Of a DNA stretch of 24,350 nucleotides, positions 7,372 to 14,673 are shown piece by piece. Within the stretch, counting starts at the first letter, position 1. The number at the start of each line of letters is the position of its first letter. The notes beneath the pieces were generated by a model. The model did not search any database, was not told the DNA's origin, and saw only the letters and a list, made by a program, of their open reading frames with translations. The stretch is taken from the NCBI GenBank assembly GCA_023404705.1, contig JAEYAU010000124.1, positions 1 to 24,350 of the forward strand. Reading direction: 5' to 3'. Made by a program: the position numbers and the translations under genes. The stretch is from Pseudomonadota bacterium (GTDB lineage: Bacteria; Pseudomonadota; Alphaproteobacteria; Rhizobiales; Xanthobacteraceae).

Positions 7372-8367
7372 TTACTTCACCGCCGCGATCTCCTTGTAGA
7401 GGTCGCCATACTTGGAGCCGAACTTCTCCTGCACGATCTTGTTCACCGAGGCCTTGAAGGCATCGAGCTTGAGGCCTTCGGCGGTGCCGATGACGTTCAT
7501 CTTCAGGCCCTTCAGCTTCTCGGTCTCCTCGGCTTCCTGCTTGCGCACCATCTCGCTCGCCTTCTGCCGTACCTCTTCGGCGGCGGCCGAGATCTGCTCG
7601 CGCTGCGCGGCCGAGAGCTTCTGCCAGGTCTTCTCGTTGATGACGATCACCTGCGCGTTCATGATGTGCCCGGTCTGCATCAGGTGCGACTGGCTCTCGT
7701 AGAGCTTGCTCGAGAGCACGACGTTGACCGGATTCTCCTGGCCCTGCACGACGCCGGTCGCGAGCGCGGTCGGCACTTCCGACCAGTCGACCGGGATCGG
7801 CACCGCGCCGAGGCCCTGCACGGCCGCCATGTAGATCGGGAACGGGATCGCGCGGATCTTCTGCCCCGCGAGATCGGACGGCTGCAGGATCGCCTTGTTG
7901 GCCGTGAGGTGCCGCGTGCCGAAATAGTAGGCGTAGAGCACGCGCACGCCGGCCGCCTTGACGAGGCCGTCATTGAGCTTCGACATCACCGGCGACTTCG
8001 TGTCCATCACCTTCATGAGGTGATCGAAGTCGCGATAGAGGTAGGGCGTGTCGAGCGCCGCGAACGGCTCGTAGAGCGAGCCGATGCCGCCCGCCGTGTT
8101 GTGCGAGAGCGCGATCGTGCCGGTCGAGACCGCTTCGGCGAGCTCCTGCAGCTTGCCGAGCTGCGAGGACGGATAGACCGTGACCTTGATCTGCCCCGAG
8201 GTGTTCTTGGCGATGGCGTCGGCGAGCATCTGCGCCTGGATGCCGGCCGCGCTGGTCGGCGGGTTCATGTGGCCGTAGCGCAGCTCGAGATTCTGGGCGG
8301 CGGCCGGTCCGGCAAGGGCCGCGAGCGCGGCCGCGAGGGCCAGCCCGATTGATTTCCTCATCTCCAT
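7372..8367 (-). CDS. dctP: TRAP transporter substrate-binding protein, DctP family
   Basis: 331 residues. A Sec signal peptide occupies residues 1-24 (RKS, a long Leu/Ala core, cleavage after AAA before QNLELRYGH). The mature protein carries family landmarks: RYGHMNPPTS at the start, a GQKIRAIP segment with the Arg that normally binds the ligand carboxylate, PVDWSEVPTALATGVVQGQENPV, and a lysine-rich C-terminal half. It captures an organic acid in the periplasm and delivers it to DctQM. The ATG at 8367 has GGGAGA 5 nt upstream. It is the first gene of the block, divergent from the LacI-type regulator, and is separated from dctQ by 223 bp holding a palindrome. The ligand is not predictable, but an acid sugar is expected from the operon. 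Confidence 0.94.
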   Translation of the reverse strand: MEMRKSIGLALAAALAALAGPAAAQNLELRYGHMNPPTSAAGIQAQMLADAIAKNTSGQIKVTVYPSSQLGKLQELAEAVSTGTIALSHNTAGGIGSLYEPFAALDTPYLYRDFDHLMKVMDTKSPVMSKLNDGLVKAAGVRVLYAYYFGTRHLTANKAILQPSDLAGQKIRAIPFPIYMAAVQGLGAVPIPVDWSEVPTALATGVVQGQENPVNVVLSSKLYESQSHLMQTGHIMNAQVIVINEKTWQKLSAAQREQISAAAEEVRQKASEMVRKQEAEETEKLKGLKMNVIGTAEGLKLDAFKASVNKIVQEKFGSKYGDLYKEIAAVK

Positions 8368-8492
8368 GGCGATCTCCCAAATGATGAATTTTGAGGAACC
8401 CTGAGGGTCCGTTTTCTTGCCCGAACCGGGATATTCGCTAGGATAATGCGACTCCCGACGGCGTCGCCACGCAAAGCTTTTGATGAATTTTG
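8368..8492. promoter_or_regulatory. Divergent dctP / lacI-type control region with 13-bp direct repeats
   Basis: tgatgaattttga occurs at 8382-8394, just upstream of dctP, and again at 8481-8493, ending on the regulator's start codon. The second copy lies in an exact tandem ttttgatgaa x2 (8478-8497). A possible promoter for the regulator is TTGCCC (8417-8422), 16 nt, TAGGAT (8439-8444). Small dyads accct-g-agggt (about 8398-8408) and cccg-aac-cggg (about 8421-8430) lie between. Operator assignment is inference. Confidence 0.45.
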
Positions 8493-9542
8493 ATGAAGTC
8501 CTCAGATTTCCTCAGCGGTAAAAGGCGCCCCTCCGCGGGTGACGTCGCCCGCCTCGCCGGCGTCGGCCGCGCCACCGTCGACCGCGTCCTCAAGCGCCGC
8601 CCCGGCGTAAAGCCGGCGACCCTTCAGCGCGTGATCGAAGCCGCCGCGACCCTCGACTACCTGCCGAGCCAGGAGCTGTTCGAGCTGCTCCGCCCGAAGC
8701 CCATGCGGCTCGCCTTCCTGCTGCCCTCGGGCACCAACCGCTACCTGCGCATGCTCGGCGAGCACATCTCGTCGGCCGCCGAGCGCTGGGAGCCGTTCAA
8801 CGCCACCTGCCGCTGCCACTATGTCGAGGGCTTCAAGCCCGAGGCGCTGGCGAGCGCGCTGCGCCATCACGGCGAGCGCGCCGACGGCGTCGCCTTCATG
8901 GCGCTCGAGCATCCGCTGGTGCGCGACGCGGTCGCCGAGATCGCGCAGAAGGTGCCGGTGGTGACGCTGATCTCCGACGTCTCGGCCGCGCAGCGCATCG
9001 CCTATGTGGGCCTCGACAACCGCGCGGCCGGCCGCACCGCCGGCCTGCTCATCGGCCGCTTCGTCGGAGAGCGCGCCGGCAAGGTTGCGCTGATCGCGGG
9101 CAGCCGCAGCTATCGCGCGCATGAGGAGCGCGAGATGGGCTTCCTGGCGATCGTCGAGGAGCAGTTTCCGCGTCTGAGCGTCGTTGGCCTGCGCGAAGGC
9201 CACGACGAGGCGCAGCAGAACTACGACCAGGCGCGCCGCCTGCTCGCCAAGCATCAGGACATCGTCGCGATCTACAATATTGGCGGCGGCGCCGACGGCA
9301 TCGGCCGTGCGCTGCGCGAGGCGAACCGCGCCCATTCCGTGACCTTCATCGGCCACGGCCTCACCCCCGACACGCGCGCCATGCTGGTCGACGGCACCAT
9401 GGACGCCGCCATCACCCAGGACCACCAGGCCATGGTGCTCGACTGCGTGCGCATCTTCACCAATGTGCGCGACGGCCGCGAGCCGCTGACCGGCGTGACG
9501 CCGACGCAGATCAGCCTGTTCGTGCGGGAGAACCTGCCGTAG
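8493..9542 (+). CDS. LacI-family transcriptional regulator of the adjacent catabolic operon
   Basis: 349 residues from the ATG at 8493; an in-frame TTG lies one codon earlier. The N-terminal LacI helix-turn-helix is at residues 14-52 (SAGDVARLAGVGRATVDRVL, then GVKPATLQRVIEAAATLDYLP). Residues about 62-345 form the periplasmic-binding-protein-like effector domain (RLAFLLPSGTNRYLR, then VPVVTLISDV, YVGLDNRAAGRTAGLLIGRFVG, GKVALIAGSRSYRAHEEREMGF and YNIGGGADGIGRAL), as in sugar-responsive members. Divergent transcription from dctP suggests control of the operon, with the transported acid or a pathway intermediate as ligand. The start codon overlaps one copy of the direct repeat, so autoregulation is plausible. 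Confidence 0.92.
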   Translation: MKSSDFLSGKRRPSAGDVARLAGVGRATVDRVLKRRPGVKPATLQRVIEAAATLDYLPSQELFELLRPKPMRLAFLLPSGTNRYLRMLGEHISSAAERWEPFNATCRCHYVEGFKPEALASALRHHGERADGVAFMALEHPLVRDAVAEIAQKVPVVTLISDVSAAQRIAYVGLDNRAAGRTAGLLIGRFVGERAGKVALIAGSRSYRAHEEREMGFLAIVEEQFPRLSVVGLREGHDEAQQNYDQARRLLAKHQDIVAIYNIGGGADGIGRALREANRAHSVTFIGHGLTPDTRAMLVDGTMDAAITQDHQAMVLDCVRIFTNVRDGREPLTGVTPTQISLFVRENLP

Positions 9543-9831
9543 GCGGGCGGACGCGGATTCCTGAACAATGAAGGCCGAGTGCACGGCCTGCCTCGTCGCG
9601 CGCGATCGTGCGCGAGCGCGGGCGCTTGGTTCCAGCGCGGTGTAGTGCCGGCGCAACAGGAGAGGCTTTCTCTCGCCGGAGTACGCTTCAGTCCAATTGT
9701 ATCGCTTCCGTCCAAGCCAGGCCGAGTCGCCCGACATAGGGTCGAGCGACAACGTCCGGGCGCGCGGGACATCATCGCGTCCAAAGCCGGCACCGGAGCC
9801 ACGTTGCGGCTCAGACCAGGAGGAGACTGCG
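9543..9831. other. Intergenic stretch, no gene recognised
   Basis: 289 bp. Only small GC hairpins (for example ggccg/cggcc near 9572-9588) and, at 9818-9825, the strong AGGAGGAG ribosome site of the next gene are visible. Frames crossing it lack a credible start or composition. It presumably carries the promoter of the repeat-protein gene at 9832. Confidence 0.4.
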
Positions 9832-10344
9832 ATGCGACGGATCATGTTCCCGCTCGGTGCGATCGCCGTCGGTGCAATGATGGCGATGCCCGCTATGGCC
9901 AACACGCTGCCAAAGCGCATCAAGGTGACCGCCAAGGCGCAAGTGAGGACCACCGCGCAGACGCCGCTCAAGCCCGACCGGATCGGGACGATGAGGACGG
10001 GCGTCTCCGCCAAGGCGCTCAATCCGCAGCCGCTACCGCCCGGACCCGACAAAGGTGCCGCCGCGATGAGGACGAGCGCCTCTGCCAAGGCCCTCAACCC
10101 GCAACCGCTTCCTCCCGGACCCAACAAAGGCGCGGCCGCGATGAGAGCGGGCGCGTCTGCCAAGGCGCTCAATCCGCAGCCGCTGCCTCCTGGTCCCGAC
10201 AAAGGTGCGGCCGCGATGAGGACGGGCGCGTCCGCCAAGGCGCTCAATCCGCAGCCGCTGCCGCCCGGGCCCGACAAGGCCAAGCTGAACAGCGCGAAGA
10301 TTCAGCAGAGCGTGCAGCAGCTCAGCCGTCAAAAGCTGCGCTGA
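9832..10344 (+). CDS. Exported tandem-repeat protein with four ALNPQPLPPGP units
   Basis: 170 residues from the ATG at 9832, with AGGAGGAG 6 nt upstream; this start gives a clean signal peptide (RRIMFPLGAIAVGAMMAMPAMA, cleavage about residue 23). From residue 60 there are four units of exactly 25 residues (75 bp; unit starts at 10009, 10084, 10159, 10234). Their core is AKALNPQPLPPGP(D/N)K and the linker is GAAAMR(T/A)(G/S)(A)S; the last unit stops after PDK and is followed by a Gln-rich tail (QQSVQQLSRQKLR). Short LNPQPLPP motifs occur in many uncharacterised rhizobial proteins; no function is known to me. The repeats are basic and Pro-rich, suggesting a flexible periplasmic or secreted chain. 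It lies 73 bp upstream of another repeat protein. Confidence 0.8.
   Translation: MRRIMFPLGAIAVGAMMAMPAMANTLPKRIKVTAKAQVRTTAQTPLKPDRIGTMRTGVSAKALNPQPLPPGPDKGAAAMRTSASAKALNPQPLPPGPNKGAAAMRAGASAKALNPQPLPPGPDKGAAAMRTGASAKALNPQPLPPGPDKAKLNSAKIQQSVQQLSRQKLR
10009..10281 (+). repeat. 75-bp in-frame tandem repeat, about 3.6 copies
   Basis: Unit boundaries at 10009, 10084, 10159 and 10234 are exactly 75 bp apart, and the fourth copy is cut after 48 bp. Differences between copies are mostly synonymous third positions (for example gcgctc versus gccctc), suggesting older duplication with protein-level constraint or gene conversion. Confidence 0.9.
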
Positions 10345-10417
10345 GGTCCGAGCGGGCTCAGTTCAGTTCCAATCGCGAGCTGCCGCAGTTGCAGCGCTCG
10401 CATCGGAGGTGGAAGCG

Positions 10418-10921
10418 ATGGGGCTGATGACACGGACGACGGCGGACGACTCGCAGCCTGCCGCGCGAAGTTTGGTGACGCACCTCGCGCTTTGCGCGGC
10501 GCTGGCCCTGCTGCTCGGCCTGCATAGTGTCGCGCAGGCGCAGAATCCAGCCGAACCCCGCGGCGTCACGAAGGGCAAGCCGGCAACCAAGACGCTGCCC
10601 CGAGACGAGAAGGCTGGCTTTCCATCGGGCCAAGCCAAAACCAAGACGCTGCCCCGAGACGAGAAGGCCGGCTTCCCGTCGGGCCAAGCCAAATCCAAGC
10701 CGATACCCCGAGACGAGAAGGCGGGCTTCCCGTCCGGCCAAGCCAAATCCAAGCCGATACCCCGAGACGAGAAGGCGGGGTTCCCGTCAGGCCAAGCCAA
10801 ATCCAAGCCGATACCCCGAAACGAGAAGGCCGGCTTCCCGATGGGCGAACCGAAATCCAAGGCGCCGTCCCGAGACCAGAAGGCAGGCCTCGCGGCGACC
10901 GGACCGAAGACGAAGCGATGA
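10418..10921 (+). CDS. Exported repeat protein with 18-residue PRDEKAGFPSGQAK units
   Basis: 167 residues from the ATG at 10418, chosen because GGAGG lies 8 nt upstream; an in-frame GTG at 10409 overlaps that box. An N-terminal hydrophobic segment (about residues 19-41, ending SVAQA) looks like a signal peptide with an extended polar N-region; cleavage is expected before QNPAEP. Residues 61-150 hold five units of 18 residues (54 bp), P-R-(D/N)-E-K-A-G-F-P-(S/M)-G-(Q/E)-(A/P)-K-(S/T)-K-(P/T/A)-(I/L/P), followed by a degenerate sixth. Units three and four are nearly identical at DNA level, pointing to recent duplication. The mature chain is highly charged and lacks Cys and aromatic residues other than Phe, so it is probably disordered. 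I do not recognise the family. Confidence 0.78.
   Translation: MGLMTRTTADDSQPAARSLVTHLALCAALALLLGLHSVAQAQNPAEPRGVTKGKPATKTLPRDEKAGFPSGQAKTKTLPRDEKAGFPSGQAKSKPIPRDEKAGFPSGQAKSKPIPRDEKAGFPSGQAKSKPIPRNEKAGFPMGEPKSKAPSRDQKAGLAATGPKTKR
10598..10867 (+). repeat. 54-bp in-frame tandem repeat, five copies
   Basis: Copies start near 10598, 10652, 10706, 10760 and 10814 with constant 54-bp spacing (for example cgagacgag at 10601 and 10655). Copies three and four differ at only a few bases. Confidence 0.9.
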
Positions 10922-11057
10922 CGCGAATCTCCGGCTGTCCGCGACGGGCTCATAGGGAGACGTCCGACTGGTTGGTAGGCTCGCGAACTGTCAATGATTC
11001 GACGCCTGCGTTTGAGGAATTTCGCAGGCACGTGCTGGGGAATTCGGGGTGGGGCGA

Positions 11058-13070
11058 ATGCCGTCGGCTGACATTCTTGTACGCCTGGGATTGAGCGTTC
11101 TGATTCTCGGCGCGGCTGCGCAGCGCGCTGCAGGAGCGGAGCCCGCGCCGGTCTGGGACGGCTGCTATATCGGCGGCCAGATCGGTTTCGCGCACGCCCA
11201 ATCGCATTGGGACTACACGAACAGCAATCCTTACACAGCGACCGGCAATGCCGACCCGCAGCTGATCGCCGGCGCCGATTTCCACCGCAGCCGCGCCGTT
11301 GCGGGTGGCCAGCTCGGCTGCAACACGACGCTCTCGGGCCCGTGGATGGTCGGCCTCGAGGCTGCCTGGATCGGCAACCCGCTGAACATCACGCAGGACA
11401 ATAGCGGTTTCACGCTGACGGGGCCCGGCGGAGGCCTGACGCTCACGGAAGCCATTACGACCAACGTCAATGCGATCGCGAGCGCCACGGCCCGCATCGG
11501 CGTCGCCGTCGCGCCGGACCTGCTCGTCTACGGCAAGGGCGGCCTGGCGCTCGGGCGCATCACGACCTCCGGCGCTGTCTCGCCTTCGGTGCCGGAGTTC
11601 GACTGGAGCGACACGCGCTGGCATCCCGGCTGGACGGTCGGTGCCGGCGTCGAGTTCTGGCTGCTGCCCAATCTCTCGCTCGGCCTCGAATACGATTACT
11701 ATCGGTTCGCGACCCGCGATCATGTCGGGCTCGTCTCGGCCACCGATATCGGCCCCGGCGGCGTGGTGAGCACCGCCAACCCCGTGCTGCACCGCGTCGG
11801 CGCCGACGCGCACACCATCATGGCGCGGATCAACATCTATGATCCGCTCATGCAGCGCGCGGCGGTGGCCGCGCTCCCCTCGCGCTTCGAAGGGACCTTC
11901 TCGGCCTTCGCGCAGAGCGAGACGAAGTATTCGAACTGGCACGGCACGCGCGGCACCAACACGCTCGCGCCCGATCCCGGCAGAGGCTACCAGGTCTATT
12001 CGCCCACCACGATCGGCATCGATTACGAGCTCGCATCGCAGCTCAAGCTCGAGACGCGCTTCAAGGGCGGTTACGTCTATTCGCACCACGGGACGCCGAA
12101 CCAGACCGCCACCTACACCGGCCCGGTCGACTCGCAGGTCTCGTTCAATGCCAGTTTCCTGAGCTTCGAGACGATCCGGCCGCTTCTCGGTGTCTCCATG
12201 AACCTGCCGACCGGCACCTCCTATCTGCCTGGCAACCTGCGCTTCACGCGCATGGATCCCGACCTCGTCGACATCGAGAGTTACGGCGTCGGCTTCAACG
12301 TCAATCCGACGGCGGGTTTCCTCTTCGCGTTGAACGAGAGGACCGTGCTGTCGGTCTCGGGCGGCTATGCCTGGCAGGGCGTATTCATCAAGGAAGGCGT
12401 CGATCTGAGCACCGGCAACGGCTTCGGCACCTTCGACCTGAAGCGGCGCATCAATCCGGCCGACGTCTTCACCGCCAACGGCAACCTCGCGACATCCTTC
12501 GGAGAGAACGACAAGCTCGAAGTCTCGTTCGCCTATATGTCGGAAGGCCGCGCCACGATCGACGGCGTGGCGTCAGGACGCGCGGGCGCCAAATACGTCA
12601 CCAACGCGGCCTTCGACTACAAGCTCGATCCGCAATGGACGCTCGGGCTGAACGGCTCCTGGACCTTCCAGGAGAAGAACGAGATCGTCGATCCCGCGGG
12701 GGCACTGGTCGGAGAGCCGAAGAACTCCAACAGCCATGTGCTGATCGGCTCCGTCGACCCGAGCTATCAAGTGAACGAGCGGCTCCGCCTCGGCGCCAAC
12801 TACAGCATCATGTGGCGCAGCCATAACTTCTACGATCCGATCGAGGAGCGCTTCATCCCGGCGAAGCTGAAGAATACGGCCGGGCTCTCGGCGCGTTATC
12901 TTCTGACCGAGAAGGCGAGCCTGACCGTGCGTGGCTCGCATTCGTGGGTGCAGGAGAACATCGGGGCCTTCCTGCCCACTTCCACGCTGCCCCCGGCTTT
13001 TGCCAATCTGCCTCCTTCCATGTCCTTCAGCGTCTGGGCCCTGTCGATCGGCGCCACTGCGGAGTTCTGA
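11058..13070 (+). CDS. Large outer-membrane beta-barrel protein, apparently two barrel domains in one chain
   Basis: 670 residues from the ATG at 11058 (an in-frame GTG lies at 11049). Signal peptide to about residue 27 (cleavage AGA/EPAP). Residues about 30-275 match the Omp25/Omp31-type family of Hyphomicrobiales: WDGCYIGGQIGFAHA, GGQLGC (a conserved Cys pair), GKGGLALG, GAGVEFWLLPNLSLGLEYDYYRF, and a final strand-like DAHTIMARINIYDP. Instead of ending there it continues after LPSRFEGTFSAFAQSETKYSN for about 385 residues with alternating beta-strand patterns (IGIDYELASQLKLETRFKGG, KLEVSFAYMS, WTLGLNGSW, LRLGANYSIMW). It ends in Phe (SIGATAEF), the usual BAM recognition signature. The second part resembles a separate barrel; I cannot name its family. 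A Cys-containing secreted gene follows after 4 bp. Confidence 0.82.
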   Translation: MPSADILVRLGLSVLILGAAAQRAAGAEPAPVWDGCYIGGQIGFAHAQSHWDYTNSNPYTATGNADPQLIAGADFHRSRAVAGGQLGCNTTLSGPWMVGLEAAWIGNPLNITQDNSGFTLTGPGGGLTLTEAITTNVNAIASATARIGVAVAPDLLVYGKGGLALGRITTSGAVSPSVPEFDWSDTRWHPGWTVGAGVEFWLLPNLSLGLEYDYYRFATRDHVGLVSATDIGPGGVVSTANPVLHRVGADAHTIMARINIYDPLMQRAAVAALPSRFEGTFSAFAQSETKYSNWHGTRGTNTLAPDPGRGYQVYSPTTIGIDYELASQLKLETRFKGGYVYSHHGTPNQTATYTGPVDSQVSFNASFLSFETIRPLLGVSMNLPTGTSYLPGNLRFTRMDPDLVDIESYGVGFNVNPTAGFLFALNERTVLSVSGGYAWQGVFIKEGVDLSTGNGFGTFDLKRRINPADVFTANGNLATSFGENDKLEVSFAYMSEGRATIDGVASGRAGAKYVTNAAFDYKLDPQWTLGLNGSWTFQEKNEIVDPAGALVGEPKNSNSHVLIGSVDPSYQVNERLRLGANYSIMWRSHNFYDPIEERFIPAKLKNTAGLSARYLLTEKASLTVRGSHSWVQENIGAFLPTSTLPPAFANLPPSMSFSVWALSIGATAEF

Positions 13071-13074
13071 TCCG

Positions 13075-13419
13075 ATGCGCTCCTCCCTCCTTCTCTCGGC
13101 CGCCCTGCTGATCGGCCTGGCACTCGGCATGACAGCCGCGTTCGCACAGAGCCCGCGACTGACCGCGCCGCAGGCGCGCGCGCCGGAAAAGTGCCTGCGC
13201 GCTCTCGATGGGACATGCGCCCGACCCGTGCTGGTCGAAGCCGCACGGCGCCGCGCCATCATCATCCCGGCGGTGCGCGTTTCCTATTACGGCACGCCGG
13301 CGGGCACCGTCGGCGGCGCTTACATCCCGTTCGAGCGCCTGTTCCAGGACGACCCCGTGCGCTTCGGCCTGCCGACCAACATCTACATCACGCCCTGCTG
13401 CATCACCCGCAGCAAGTAG
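13075..13419 (+). CDS. Small secreted Cys-containing protein of unknown function
   Basis: 114 residues from the ATG at 13075, only 4 bp after the outer-membrane protein's stop, with GGAG about 10 nt upstream; translational coupling is likely. A signal peptide covers residues 1-24 (RSSLLLSAALLIGLALGMTAAFA). The mature part contains four Cys: KCLRALDGTC near its start and PCC near the C-terminus, which could form disulphides in the periplasm. The middle is hydrophobic (AIIIPAVRVSYYG, then GGAYIPFERLF). No family recognised. Coupling suggests it may assist or associate with the outer-membrane protein. Confidence 0.7.
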   Translation: MRSSLLLSAALLIGLALGMTAAFAQSPRLTAPQARAPEKCLRALDGTCARPVLVEAARRRAIIIPAVRVSYYGTPAGTVGGAYIPFERLFQDDPVRFGLPTNIYITPCCITRSK

Positions 13420-13573
13420 GCGCCTGCGCAACGCGAGTGTCCGCGGGACTCTGTTCGCAATCCGCATAGCGCTTCGTTTGCGACCAAGACGCGATTGCGG
13501 ACGCCGGCCTATCCTGCTCGCGGTGAAGATTCCGATCTCATTCATGCGTCGGAATTCCACACGGGAGGCACCG

Positions 13574-13888
13574 GTGCGCATCTTCTCGACCACACTCCTC
13601 GCCGCGACGTTCCTCGGCACGGCTGTCACGCCCGGATGGTCTCCCCAACCTGCGAATCTCGGTGCTCCCATTTACGGCCCGACCGGCGCCACCGCCGCGG
13701 CCCACGGGGGCGGTCAGCTCAAACGGATCAATCCCGGCCTGCCCGCTCAGGCGCGTGGCGGGCTGCAGGCCAAGAGCTACACCAGCCGTGGCGCCGCGAC
13801 CGGCCACGCGTCTCCCACCATCAAATCCTACAAGCTCAACGCTTCGGCGCTGGCGCCGCGGCAAGTGGCCAAGCCGGCGCGGCGCTAG
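13574..13888 (+). CDS. Small exported protein, tandem paralogue 1 of 3
   Basis: 104 residues. The GTG at 13574 is preceded by GGGAGG (spacing 5) and aligns with the starts of the next two paralogues; the frame is open further upstream but without similarity. A signal peptide (RIFSTTLLAATFLGTAVTP) is followed by GWSPQPANLGAP, a variable Gly/His region, then a conserved block: RINPGLPAQARGGLQAKSY, TSRGAATGHASPT and IKSYKLNASALAPRQVAKP, ending ARR. This copy has Ser where copies 2 and 3 have Cys (PGWCPEPANLG). Mature protein is small and basic. I do not recognise the family. Confidence 0.75.
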   Translation: MRIFSTTLLAATFLGTAVTPGWSPQPANLGAPIYGPTGATAAAHGGGQLKRINPGLPAQARGGLQAKSYTSRGAATGHASPTIKSYKLNASALAPRQVAKPARR

Positions 13889-13943
13889 AGCAGAAGTGCG
13901 CACTGGTTGGGCGTGAGATCATCGAGCAATACAGGAGACGCGC

Positions 13944-14255
13944 GTGCACATCTTCTCGACTTCTCTCCTCGTCGCGACGTTTCTCGGTGCAGCCGTCAAC
14001 CCCGGATGGTGTCCGGAGCCCGCCAATCTCGGGGCGCCCGCCAGCAGCTGGACGGGCGCGACCGCGGCGGCTCCTCTCAAGGGCAGGCAACGGATCAATC
14101 CCGGGCTGCCCGCGCAGGCGCGCGGCGGGCTGCAGGCCAAGAGCTACACGAGCCGTGGCGCCGCGACCGGCCATGCGTCTCCCACCATCAAGTCCTACAA
14201 GCTCAACGCTTCGGCATTGGTGCCGCGCCAAGTCGCCAAGCCGGTGCGGCGCTAG
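13944..14255 (+). CDS. Small exported protein, tandem paralogue 2 of 3
   Basis: 103 residues; GTG at 13944 with AGGAG 6 nt upstream. It has the same layout as paralogue 1: signal peptide (HIFSTSLLVATFLGAAV), PGWCPEPANLGAP, a variable stretch, then RINPGLPAQARGGLQAKSY and the C-terminal KSYKLNASALVPRQVAKP, ending VRR. The C-terminal half is almost identical to paralogue 1 at both DNA and protein level, so these two are the most recent duplicates. A single Cys follows the signal region; it is not in a lipobox (the preceding residues are PGW). Confidence 0.78.
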   Translation: MHIFSTSLLVATFLGAAVNPGWCPEPANLGAPASSWTGATAAAPLKGRQRINPGLPAQARGGLQAKSYTSRGAATGHASPTIKSYKLNASALVPRQVAKPVRR

Positions 14256-14315
14256 AGCAGACGTGGACTGCGGTTCGGCGTGAGCCGGTTCGGCTGAGCC
14301 ATACGGGAGACATGC

Positions 14316-14630
14316 ATGCAATTCTTCTCGGCCCCTCTCCTCGCCGCGACGTTTCTCGGCGCCGCCATCATGCCCGGATGGTGTCCGGAGCCCGCCAATC
14401 TTGGAGCTGCACTCGGTGCTCGTACGGGCGCAACCTCTGCAGATGTCCAGCCTGGTCGGCTGCAACGCATCGATCCTCGTCGGGCCACGCGGACGCTCGG
14501 CGGGCTCCAGCCCAAGAGCTACATGAGCGGTGGCGCAGTCACCGGCCACGGATCTCGCACCCTCAAATCCTACAAGCTCAACGCTTCGGCATTGGTGCCG
14601 CGGCAGGTGGCCAAGCCGCTCCGGCGCTAG
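14316..14630 (+). CDS. Small exported protein, tandem paralogue 3 of 3
   Basis: 104 residues; ATG at 14316 with GGGAGA 5 nt upstream. Signal peptide QFFSAPLLAATFLGAAIM, then PGWCPEPANLGA. The middle is the most divergent of the three (RIDPRRATRTLGGLQPKSYMS), while the C-terminal block KSYKLNASALVPRQVAKP, ending LRR, is conserved. The pattern of a fixed signal region, a fixed C-terminal block and a variable middle suggests that both ends are functionally constrained. No family or function recognised. Confidence 0.78.
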   Translation: MQFFSAPLLAATFLGAAIMPGWCPEPANLGAALGARTGATSADVQPGRLQRIDPRRATRTLGGLQPKSYMSGGAVTGHGSRTLKSYKLNASALVPRQVAKPLRR

Positions 14631-14673
14631 ATGTGCCAATAAGGTGACGGTGCTCAGCGGAGGTCAGTGCGAC

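Larger units (their letters stand above)
13574..14630 (+). repeat. Tandem gene array, three units of about 370 bp
   Basis: Start codons are at 13574, 13944 and 14316 (periods 370 and 372). Coding ends are nearly identical (ctacaagctcaacgcttcgg recurs in all three), and the two spacers share tagagcag and ggcgtgag, so the duplication included the spacer. Confidence 0.88.

Noticed and set aside
8502..10283. Minus-strand open frame of 593 codons with apparent Gly/Pro repeats
   Set aside because: The repeats are the reverse complement of the 75-bp repeats of the gene at 9832, and the remainder is antisense to the LacI-type regulator. No plausible start context.
9832..10921. CRISPR-like array, because of regular spacing of repeats
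   Set aside because: The 75-bp and 54-bp units are contiguous, multiples of three, and translate in frame behind signal peptides; there are no unique spacers.
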